Part shown: one piece after another, positions 1-6,500 of the stretch
How positions within the stretch are numbered: position 1 is the stretch's first letter
Layout of the letters: every line of letters starts with the position of its first letter
DNA from: Desulfocapsa sp.
GTDB taxonomy: Bacteria; Desulfobacterota; Desulfobulbia; Desulfobulbales; Desulfocapsaceae
Reading direction: 5' to 3'
Assembly (NCBI GenBank): GCA_029934915.1
Contig: JAOZLI010000122.1
Coordinates: 1-7,722, forward strand
Length of the DNA stretch: 7,722 nt
Translations under genes and position numbers: made by a program
Notes under the pieces: generated by a model
What the model saw: the letters and a program-made list of their open reading frames with translations, nothing else
Database searches by the model: none
Told to the model about the DNA's origin: nothing

Positions 1-558
1 ATACATTCCATAATGGCCAAAGAGGCTTTCGTCAAAGAAAGTCGGCAATTACTGATTGATCTGGCTTGTCAGATGGTAATCACCCTGCGACAACAGGGGA
101 AAATTCTGATTTTTGGTAATGGTGGCAGTGCTGCAGATGCACAACATATGGCGGCTGAGTTTGTGAATCGCTTTATTATCAACCGGAGACCTTTGGCTGC
201 AATTGCCCTGACCACAGATACCTCCACCATTACAGCCATCGGCAATGATTTTTCCTTTGATGAGATATTTTCAAAGCAGGTTCAGGCGCTTGGTAAACCT
301 GAAGATCTGGCTTTAGGGATTTCCACATCGGGAAGTAGTGGCAACGTTATCAAGGCCATTGAAGTAGCAAAGGATATCGGAATGCGTACCGCAGTCCTGA
401 CTGGTGGCCTGTCCGAGGGTGCAAGTGAGTTGGGCAAACTTGCGGATCTTACCTTAAACGTACCGACGGTTAAAACGGCTCACATTCAGGAAGTACATCT
501 CTGGATTGAGCATTTACTCTGCGAGATTGTGGAAGAGGAATTGTTTGGTGAAAATTAA
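1..558 (+). CDS. gmhA: Phosphoheptose isomerase (sedoheptulose-7-phosphate isomerase), 5'-truncated by the window edge
   Basis: GmhA converts sedoheptulose 7-phosphate to D-glycero-D-manno-heptose 7-phosphate, the first cytoplasmic step toward ADP-heptose for the LPS inner core. Numbering from the ATG at 13, the SIS-domain signatures are clear: phosphosugar-binding GNGGSAADAQH at 35-45, STSGSSGN at 104-111, and a C-terminal QEVHLWIEH at 159-167. H45 and E49 (HxxxE), together with Q159 and H167 (spaced by 8), match the metal-binding and catalytic residues known in the family. From this ATG the protein is 181 residues, slightly shorter than the usual 190-195. The frame is open upstream to base 1 (I-H-S-I before the Met), the 12 visible upstream bases hold no Shine-Dalgarno, and family members normally carry about 15-20 more N-terminal residues. 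The real start is therefore probably outside the window. The stop (556-558) overlaps the next gene, indicating co-transcription. The identification is firm and only the N terminus is uncertain. Confidence 0.93.
   Translation: MHSIMAKEAFVKESRQLLIDLACQMVITLRQQGKILIFGNGGSAADAQHMAAEFVNRFIINRRPLAAIALTTDTSTITAIGNDFSFDEIFSKQVQALGKPEDLALGISTSGSSGNVIKAIEVAKDIGMRTAVLTGGLSEGASELGKLADLTLNVPTVKTAHIQEVHLWIEHLLCEIVEEELFGEN
531..540 (+). promoter_or_regulatory. Shine-Dalgarno sequence that sets a GTG start at 548
   Basis: The purine-rich GGAAGAGGAA ends 7 nt before GTG at 548-550 and lies inside the 3' end of gmhA. It is a good ribosome binding site at ideal spacing. It supports the GTG over the in-frame TTG at 506, which would embed 14 extra, unconserved-looking residues deep in gmhA. 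Confidence 0.7.
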
Positions 559-1498
559 ACCGCAGGATCTTAAAGGGCTGAAAACCTACTCCCTGTATGG
601 GCGTCATTCCAAAGTTACAACGGATCATTTTGGCAAGCCTGTAAAAGAAAATTCCAGTTTGCGAACTTTTATGGATTCGCTCCCCGATCAATTACTGGGG
701 CATGATTTTCCAGAGCTTGTCCGCCGTCTGGCACGGGCGCACCGTGCAGGAAAGCCCATTATTGTAGGGATGGGTGCCCATGTTATTAAAGTGGGTTTGA
801 ATCCTCTGCTGATTGATCTTATGCAACGTTCGATCATAACAGGACTAGCCATGAATGGTGCCTGTATTATTCATGATGCGGAAATTGCCATGGCAGGATC
901 GACCTCTGAAGAGGTTGGTGACGTTCTGGGGGATGGTGCATTTGGTGCTGCTAAAGAAACTGGAGAAGTGTTAAATGCCGCAATCTCCAAGGGAGCCAGA
1001 GAAAAAATTGGTATGGGACAAGCGGTAGGGGAGTATCTACTAAGTCAAAAATTTCCCCATAATGATAAAAGTCTCCTGGCGACTGCAGCGGAACTGGAAA
1101 TTCCGGTTACCGTGCATGTGGCCATGGGAACAGATATTATCCATATCCATCCCTCGGCGTCAGGTGCAGATATTGGCGAAACATCCCACCATGATTTTCG
1201 ACTGTTTTGCAGCGAAATTGCAGGATTGCAGGGTGGAGCATATTTAAATGTCGGTTCCGCAGTGCTTTTGCCTGAGGTTTTTTTGAAGGCTCTTACGCTG
1301 GCTCGAAATCTTGGCAATAAAGTGGATGATTTCACCACTGCAAATTTTGATTTTATGAAGCAATACAGGCCGCTTACCAATGTGGTAAACAGGCCCACTG
1401 CGGGGGGTGGAAAAGGCTATCATATCACAGGTCATCACGAGTTGATGATTCCCCTTCTTGCTGCTTCTTTACTTGATGAATTAAGCAAAAGCTGCTAA
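548..1498 (+). CDS. Uncharacterised protein with deoxyhypusine-synthase-like fold, in heptose operon
   Basis: This is a 316-residue, probably cytosolic protein with no signal peptide or membrane segment. I do not know its function. It is rich in Rossmann-like features: a β-strand then glycine motif (PIIVGMGAHVIKVGLNP, 70-86), a second strand followed by small residues (ITGLAMNGACIIHDAE, 97-112), a third block (IPVTVHVAMGTDIIHIHP, 185-202), a GGAYLNVGSAVLLPEV strand (229-244), and a C-terminal GGGKGYHITGHHELMIPLL (286-304). The order and spacing of these blocks resemble deoxyhypusine synthase: the strand plus NAD-loop, the IPV strand leading to a GD/GT-containing loop, the GG(G) strand, and a terminal segment ending in PLL. 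The classical catalytic-lysine block (SWGK-like) is not obvious; K289 is the nearest lysine. Start choice: GTG 548 has a good Shine-Dalgarno. The gene overlaps gmhA by 11 nt (548-558), so the two are probably translationally coupled and it likely works with heptose or LPS metabolism. Bacteria lack eIF5A, so a true hypusination role is unlikely. The gene call is certain; the fold assignment is an inference from memory of the family. Confidence 0.85.
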   Translation: MKIKPQDLKGLKTYSLYGRHSKVTTDHFGKPVKENSSLRTFMDSLPDQLLGHDFPELVRRLARAHRAGKPIIVGMGAHVIKVGLNPLLIDLMQRSIITGLAMNGACIIHDAEIAMAGSTSEEVGDVLGDGAFGAAKETGEVLNAAISKGAREKIGMGQAVGEYLLSQKFPHNDKSLLATAAELEIPVTVHVAMGTDIIHIHPSASGADIGETSHHDFRLFCSEIAGLQGGAYLNVGSAVLLPEVFLKALTLARNLGNKVDDFTTANFDFMKQYRPLTNVVNRPTAGGGKGYHITGHHELMIPLLAASLLDELSKSC

Positions 1499-1502
1499 AA
1501 AG

Positions 1503-1563
1503 GGCACTTCCTGCGAGGCGAGTGCCTCGTAGATAGAGTATTACGAAGCCTACGCTTCTCTAC
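1503..1563. repeat. Cluster of short inverted repeats after the heptose-operon stop
   Basis: A 9-bp stem (1511-1519 with 1524-1532, one G-T pair, 4-nt loop GAGT) is followed by a GAAGC/GCTTC stem (1545-1549 with 1554-1558, loop CTAC). An outer GTAGA/TCTAC pairing (1529-1533 with 1559-1563) encloses the second stem, so alternative folds compete. The first stem begins 12 nt after the TAA. It may contribute to transcription termination or 3'-end stability of the gmhA operon, but no T-run follows, so it is not a canonical intrinsic terminator. Confidence 0.45.
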
Positions 1564-1648
1564 TTAGTTATCCCAAATTCAGTGTTTACCCGAAAGAAAA
1601 AGGGTATAAATACGGTAACTATTCAGCTCAGTCGTGTTTTAGATCCAT

Positions 1649-1724
1649 GTAGGTTGTGGTTGAGTGTAGCGAAACCCAACAGCTGCAACAATGTTGGGTT
1701 TCGCTACACTCAACCGCAACCTAC
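1649..1724. repeat. REP/MITE-like palindrome, two 33-bp arms and 10-bp loop
   Basis: The left arm 1649-1681 and right arm 1692-1724 are reverse complements at 32 of 33 positions. The single mismatch (T1657/G1716) is a wobble pair in RNA. The loop is 1682-1691. The arm consists of GTAGGTTG, a variable part, and GAAACCCAACA. This closely resembles a dispersed palindrome I know from many cyanobacterial and proteobacterial genomes, whose spurious translations contain VGFR-type peptides. Such elements are non-autonomous and may be mobilised in trans, for example by REP-associated tyrosine transposases, but no transposase lies here. The near-perfect arms suggest recent insertion or selection for the structure. 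It lies 62 bp upstream of cobA-hemD, so it would form a very stable hairpin in any transcript reading through. Confidence 0.85.
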
Positions 1725-1786
1725 GGGGCTCAATTTGAACACAAAGAAGAGTGCTGAATCGTTACTAAATACGAGTCAATTATATT

Positions 1787-3337
1787 ATGAGTGAACAAAA
1801 AAGCAGTAGGAAAATTGGAAAGGTGTATCTGGTCGGTGCGGGTCCCGGCGATCCCGGTCTTATAACCGTACGTGGTAAGTACCTTCTGGAACGCGCAGAA
1901 GTGGTGGTCTATGATTATCTGGCCAGCCCGAAACTCCTGAAGCACGTTCCAGAAGAAGCTGAGTTGATTTATGCTGGGAAAAAAGGCGGGGTGAAACATA
2001 CCCACACCCAGGAAGAGATTAATCAGATGTTAGTGGATTGGGCGAAAGAAGGGAAGACAGTTGTTCGTCTGAAAGGTGGCGATCCCTTTATTTTTGGACG
2101 CGGCGGGGAAGAGGTTGAAGTTCTTGCTGGAACTGGAGTTGATTTTGAGGTTGTGCCAGGTGTGACCTCCGCCACTGCTGCTGCAACTTATGCCGGTATT
2201 CCCATCACGCATCGTGAGCACACTGCGTCTGTTGCCTTTTTAACCGGGCACGAAGATCCCACAAAACCCGGATCCAATATTGACTGGGCAAAGCTGGCAA
2301 CTGGTGCAGGAACCTTAGTTATCTATATGGGGATTAAAAATCTTCCTATCATTGTAAAGAATCTTGTTGCTAATGGACGTGATCCAAAAACACCTGTGGC
2401 TGTTGTCCGCTGGGCTTCCACCCCGGAGCAGCGTACTGTTGTTGGTACCCTGGAAACAATCGCAGATATCGTACGTGAAGCAGCAATAAAACCACCAGCT
2501 CTTATTATTGTGGGTGATGTCGTTACCTTGCGTGATAAAATTGACTGGTTTGAAAAACGTCCGCTCTTTGGGAAGCGCATTGTGGTAACCAGAACCCGTG
2601 AACAGGCGTCAGAACTTATGGCGGGTCTTGAAGAAAATGGTGCCAATTGCCTTGAGTATTCCACCATTAAAATTGAAGCTGTCGATTCCTATGAAGAACT
2701 GGATGAAGAGCTTGAGCGTATACAGGAATATCACTGGATACTCTTTACCTCGCTGCATGGGGTTCGATATTTCTTCGATCGGCTCTACGGAAAAGGACTT
2801 GATACCAGGAGCCTGAATGGACCCGGTATTGCTGCAGTTGGTAAAGCAACCGCTGATCTTCTGTTGAAGTATGGTGTTCGTGCAGATCTTCTTCCCACTG
2901 TTTTTACTGGAGAGGGACTTGCCGAGACGCTGCTTGATCAGGGAGTTGAGGGACGAAACATCCTGATTCCACGAGCTGAAAAAGCACGGGAAATATTGCC
3001 AGAAACATTGCGTGGTGCAGGTGCTCAGGTAACCGTGACTCCAGTGTACAAGAATGTGGCTCCTGAAGGAAAACGTGTGCAGCTTCGTGATGAGTTGGAA
3101 GCCGGAAAAGTGGATATGGTGACATTTACCAGTTCTTCCACGGTCAGGAATTTTCTGGGAATGGTTGATGCTAAGGATAGCTCGGACTTGAAACGATTAA
3201 TGCACAATGTTGTTATTGCTGCAATCGGTCCGATTACAGCAAAAACAGTCACTGATAATGGCTTGAAGGTGGATATTCAGCCTGAGAGTTATACTATTCC
3301 TGATATGGTTCAGGAAATTGTAAAGCATTACACCTAA
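1787..3337 (+). CDS. cobA-hemD: Bifunctional uroporphyrinogen-III C-methyltransferase / uroporphyrinogen-III synthase
   Basis: This is a 516-residue cytosolic fusion of two consecutive tetrapyrrole enzymes. Residues about 11-252 form the SUMT (CobA) domain, with VGAGPGDPGLIT (16-27), VVRLKGGDPFIFGRGGEE (92-109), VVPGVTSATAAATYAGIPIT (122-141) and FLTGHE (151-156). It uses S-adenosylmethionine to methylate uroporphyrinogen III at C2 and C7, giving precorrin-2. Residues about 260-514 are HemD, with FGKRIVVTRTREQASEL (261-277), ILFTSLHGV (318-326), ILIPRAEKAREILPETL (392-408), a PVY motif (419-421), VTFTSSSTV (445-453) and an IAAIGPITAKT strand (477-487). HemD cyclises hydroxymethylbilane with inversion of ring D. 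No precorrin-2 dehydrogenase domain is attached, so siroheme or cobalt-precorrin steps need other genes. The ATG at 1787 adds only ten residues before the conserved GKVYLVG; it has no strong Shine-Dalgarno, but no other ATG fits. Neither hemA nor hemC is adjacent in the window. This fusion is known in sulfate reducers, Geobacter relatives and clostridia. Confidence 0.95.
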   Translation: MSEQKSSRKIGKVYLVGAGPGDPGLITVRGKYLLERAEVVVYDYLASPKLLKHVPEEAELIYAGKKGGVKHTHTQEEINQMLVDWAKEGKTVVRLKGGDPFIFGRGGEEVEVLAGTGVDFEVVPGVTSATAAATYAGIPITHREHTASVAFLTGHEDPTKPGSNIDWAKLATGAGTLVIYMGIKNLPIIVKNLVANGRDPKTPVAVVRWASTPEQRTVVGTLETIADIVREAAIKPPALIIVGDVVTLRDKIDWFEKRPLFGKRIVVTRTREQASELMAGLEENGANCLEYSTIKIEAVDSYEELDEELERIQEYHWILFTSLHGVRYFFDRLYGKGLDTRSLNGPGIAAVGKATADLLLKYGVRADLLPTVFTGEGLAETLLDQGVEGRNILIPRAEKAREILPETLRGAGAQVTVTPVYKNVAPEGKRVQLRDELEAGKVDMVTFTSSSTVRNFLGMVDAKDSSDLKRLMHNVVIAAIGPITAKTVTDNGLKVDIQPESYTIPDMVQEIVKHYT

Positions 3338-3460
3338 TGGCGTTGTAAAAACTCTCCATCTTCTTCGTCACTACAAATTTACTGTCACTGCGGCGTACCT
3401 AAGTACGCCTCATTCCAGTAAATTTGTGTTCCTCGAATATGAAGTTTTTTACTTAGCCAT
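3337..3460. repeat. Long imperfect palindrome overlapping the cobA-hemD stop codon
   Basis: This 124-bp interrupted inverted repeat has four perfectly paired blocks. They are ATGGC (3337-3341 with 3456-3460), a GTAAAAA(A)CT block (around 3345-3353 with around 3443-3452), ACAAATTTACTG (3373-3384 with 3416-3427), and the apical GGCGTAC/GTACGCC (3392-3398 with 3403-3409, loop CTAA). The segments between them are similar in length but diverged. The first base of the element is the last base of the TAA stop. It resembles the palindromic intergenic elements I associate with Desulfobacterota genomes; that attribution is from memory. Lying between convergent genes, it may also act as a bidirectional transcription stop; the TTTTTT at 3445-3450 is part of the right arm. 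Confidence 0.8.
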
Positions 3461-3484
3461 CTGAAATTATACTACAAGTTTGTC

Positions 3485-3498
3485 ACACCTAGCGGTGT
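3485..3498. repeat. Small hairpin ACACC-TAGC-GGTGT
   Basis: A perfect 5-bp stem with a 4-nt loop sits between the two larger palindromes. It is short enough to be chance and no T-run follows. It is recorded because it abuts the left copies of the TGTAGGCTGT repeat. Confidence 0.3.
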
Positions 3499-3586
3499 AG
3501 GCTGTAGGTCATTTAGACTGTAGGCTGTTAGGGGATGTGTGTCCTTGTCTTTCCTAAAAGCCTTCAGCCTACAGCCTAAACAACCT
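3496..3586. repeat. Inverted repeat built on a TGTAGGCTGT unit, at the 3' end of the helicase gene
   Basis: The left arm 3506-3527 matches the reverse complement of 3565-3586 at 19 of 22 positions, including a perfect 10-bp CTGTAGGCTG/CAGCCTACAG. Pairing can continue with TTAGG (3528-3532) and CCTAA (3553-3557) around a 7-nt bulge. The unit TGTAGGCTGT is also directly repeated at 3496-3505 and 3519-3528, so alternative pairings exist. The element ends 3 bp from the stop codon of the minus-strand helicase gene, so its transcript would end in this stem. No U-tract follows on either strand, so a terminator role is only possible. Confidence 0.7.
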
Positions 3587-3589
3587 CTC

Positions 3590-6500
3590 CTACTTCCTCC
3601 GAATCAAATCAAGCAAATCCTCACTAGTCATCTTCGCACTCATATCTGAACCTTCCAGCAGGCTTCCGGCAAGATCCCGTTTTTCCTGATGCAGTTTAAC
3701 AATTTTTTCTTCAATGGTGTTTTTGCAAACCAGACGATAAATTGTAACAGGTCGTGTTTGTCCAATTCGATGCGCACGATCGGAAGCCTGATCTTCAACG
3801 GCTGGATTCCACCATGGATCCATATGCAGCACGTAATCCGCTGCTGTGAGATTGAGTCCAAGCCCACCAGCTTTTAAACTGATAAGGAACAGATCACCTT
3901 CACCGGCCTGAAATCTATCCACCTGTTGTTTACGTTTTATTGTGCTGGTTGATCCGTCGAGATATCGGTAATCGATACCTTTGTTGTCCAGGTGTTCTCG
4001 TAAAATAGAAAGGTGGCCGATAAACTGACTGAAGACAAGTGCTTTATGACCACCTGCCAGGAGTTCGTCAATCACTGAAGAAAAAACCTTGAGCTTTGCA
4101 CTTTCTATACTGGTATCTGCTGTGATGAGCCGTGGATTACAGCAGGCCTGACGCAGTTTCATAATTTCTGTCAGGATCTGCAAGTGTCGTGCTTTTTTCT
4201 CCTGATTGTTCTCAAGAACTTCGAGAGCATTCTGCCGTAAGGCTTCGTAGAAGAGTTTCTCCTCTTCGCTCATTTCCACTTCAAGGGTAATTTCGGTACG
4301 TGATGGCAATTCTTCAAGTACCTGCGATTTAATACGACGAAGAATAAAAGGACGAATCAGTTTCTTGAGTTTTAGTCTGGCATCTCGGTTGTGGAATCGT
4401 TCAATGGGGATAGCAAAACGTTCATTGAAACGATTAAGCGTTCCTAGAAGCCCCGGGTTAATAAAGTGAAATAAATTCCAGAGTTCACCCAGATGATTTT
4501 CAACCGGGGTTCCTGTGGTGATCAATTTAAATTTTGAATTTAAGGCCATGGCTGCCTTGGAACGTTTCGTGGCGGCATTTTTGATGGCCTGTGCCTCGTC
4601 AAGAATCACGGTCTGCCAGTTTACTGCGGAGAGAAGTTCATTCTCCTGTTGTAAAAGGGTATAGGTGGTGATGAGTAGGTCAAATTTTCCTAAGCCCTTA
4701 ATGGTTTCTTCTCTGTTTTTCCCAGTCAGATCTTTAAGAATCAGAGTAGGAGTGAAGCGGTTGGATTCAGACTGCCAGTTGCTGGAAACGGATGTCGGTG
4801 CCACCACAAGTGAGGGGCCTTCAGAGGCTCGTGACAGCATAGCGGCTAAGGCCTGAATGGTTTTTCCAAGACCCATGTCATCAGCAAGACATCCACCAAC
4901 ACCCCAATGGGCAAGACGTGATAGCCAATGATATCCTTCTTCCTGATAGTCACGTAATTCAGCTCGTAGTGTTGTGGGGACTTCCGGTTTAAATGATTGA
5001 CTGTCATGGATTCGTTTGATTTGATCTTTCCATCCATCGTCAACCTGTGCTTTCGCCTCATCTATAAGCTTTTCCAGAGGGATGGCAGCAAGGTGGTGGA
5101 TGATGATTTCATCACCATCGTCTTTGTCTAACATTCCTTCAGAATAGAGATTGATTTCCTCAAGTTTCTTTTTAAACTCCTGGGTCAGAGCCAGGAATTG
5201 CCCTTCTTTAATCTGTATAAAGTGCCCCTGAGCATTTTTGACTTTGTGGAGTAACTCACGAAGATCAATAACTGTATCCTGGTCAAGCTTCAATTCTCCT
5301 GAAAGTGCAAACCAGTTCTGTTGATTTGTACGAACCTTCAGGTTTAAGTTCTTCAAAGAAGCCTGATGGGTGATATTCAGCTTTTCTCCTTCTGGCCACT
5401 CAATAACCACCTGGTCCTGAATGGACTGCAGTTCCTGTAAGGCTTGAAGGCAGTCATCCGGATCCTGGAGATGCCATTCTCTATCATTCTCCTGCTCAAG
5501 ATCGATGGCAAGATCAAGAATGGGACATGACTCTTCCACTTCCCTGGCCATCTGTTCTTCCAGTCCAAGGTTTCGTTTGGTCTGCAGTCTGCGGCCTCGC
5601 ACCTCAGCGATAATGTTCTCAACTCCCTGACCGGGTTTGAGGTAATGACCGCCTTCAATAAAGGGTTTGACAAACATCTCCAGTCTGAATCCTGATCCGT
5701 AGGGTATCAAATGCATATAGATGGTCGGATCCGCCTCAACCTGTTCTATATTGGCAGAGTTTCCACTCTTTGGGTCAGCTGCAATTGCCGAATGAACCGT
5801 CATAAAGGAAGAAATGTTTCCAATGGCCGTAAGTACCTGTTCGCTGGCCTCAATGGGGACAATCAGGCCGTTCTTACCTGTTATCTGGGCAATTCGACGA
5901 TGGTTGTCGTTTATTTCTATGATTTTGTAACGTGTGGGCGTCTCCTGGAAAATAGTGATATTTGCCTCACTTACTTCCTGAGCAAAACAGATGTGGAGCT
6001 GCGATCCCCGCTCTTCCACCATAAGTTCCGGTTCCCCTGAAACAAATTCAACCGGTGTCCCGGGAGATTTTGCAAAAAAGAGCAAAGGATGGTTCACCAT
6101 GGCCAGAAGCGTTTTGTCTATTACAAAATGATAATTCACCCCATGTGTTTCGGGGTTTACCTGCTTTTCAATGCAGGCTGAGATCTTTCTGTCTTGCACG
6201 CTTAGGTAGGGAAGCTTGCCGGTATAAAGACGGGATAGAGATATCGGGCGTCCTTTACTCCAGTTCCCTTGTATTCCCTGTTTTTGTTCTTTAGGGCTGA
6301 TTCGCATATTTCCATTTACGTAGTCAACCATCCAGATAAGTCGTTCTGTTTGTGTTGTGTCAGATTCCAGTCTTGAGGAGGTTACCTGGATCAAAGCCTG
6401 CAGGTTACGCTTCCAAGGCTCTTCAGACGTCAGGAAGTTGATAATCGGACTCAGGCCGGTTAGTTCCTGGAGATTCTCAATTTCAGATGCATAGTCTTCC

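Larger units (their letters stand above)
1499..1786. other. Gene-free intergenic region with hairpins (between heptose operon and cobA-hemD)
   Basis: This 288-bp gap holds a cluster of short hairpins just after the upstream stop (1503-1563), then an AT-rich stretch, then the 76-bp inverted repeat at 1649-1724, then about 60 bp of AT-rich leader. No convincing coding region is present. The only candidate reading frame (1582-1794) gets its length from translating the inverted repeat. No clear riboswitch is seen. A TATAAAT box at 1605-1611 could be a -10 element, but it lacks a well-spaced -35. No strong Shine-Dalgarno precedes the ATG at 1787. Confidence 0.7.

Noticed and set aside
506..547. 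In-frame TTG at 506 as the start of the DHS-like gene
   Set aside because: It would add 14 residues encoded wholly inside gmhA with no ribosome binding site. The GTG at 548 has a good Shine-Dalgarno at 7 nt.
1583..1611. Possible promoter for cobA-hemD (TATAAAT at 1605-1611)
   Set aside because: No -35 hexamer sits at 16-18 bp; the nearest TTTACC (1585-1590) leaves only 14 bp. TTGAAC at 1735-1740 likewise has no well-placed -10. It is too weak to list as a feature.
1582..1794. A 70-codon + strand reading frame in the intergenic region
   Set aside because: Its central part is simply the translation of the 76-bp inverted repeat (VGFRYTQPQ-type peptide), it lacks a Shine-Dalgarno, and it runs into the start of cobA-hemD. 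It is a typical spurious REP-derived ORF.
3443..3450. T-run GTTTTTT as an intrinsic terminator for cobA-hemD
   Set aside because: The nearest strong stem (ending at 3427) is separated from the T-run by about 17 nt, and the T-run itself is part of the palindrome's right arm. It is not a canonical terminator, although it may still end transcription.
5711..6294. Plus-strand reading frames of 79-109 codons opposite the helicase gene (also 6635-7058)
   Set aside because: They are antisense shadows of a strongly supported SNF2 coding frame, without Shine-Dalgarno sequences or recognisable protein features.
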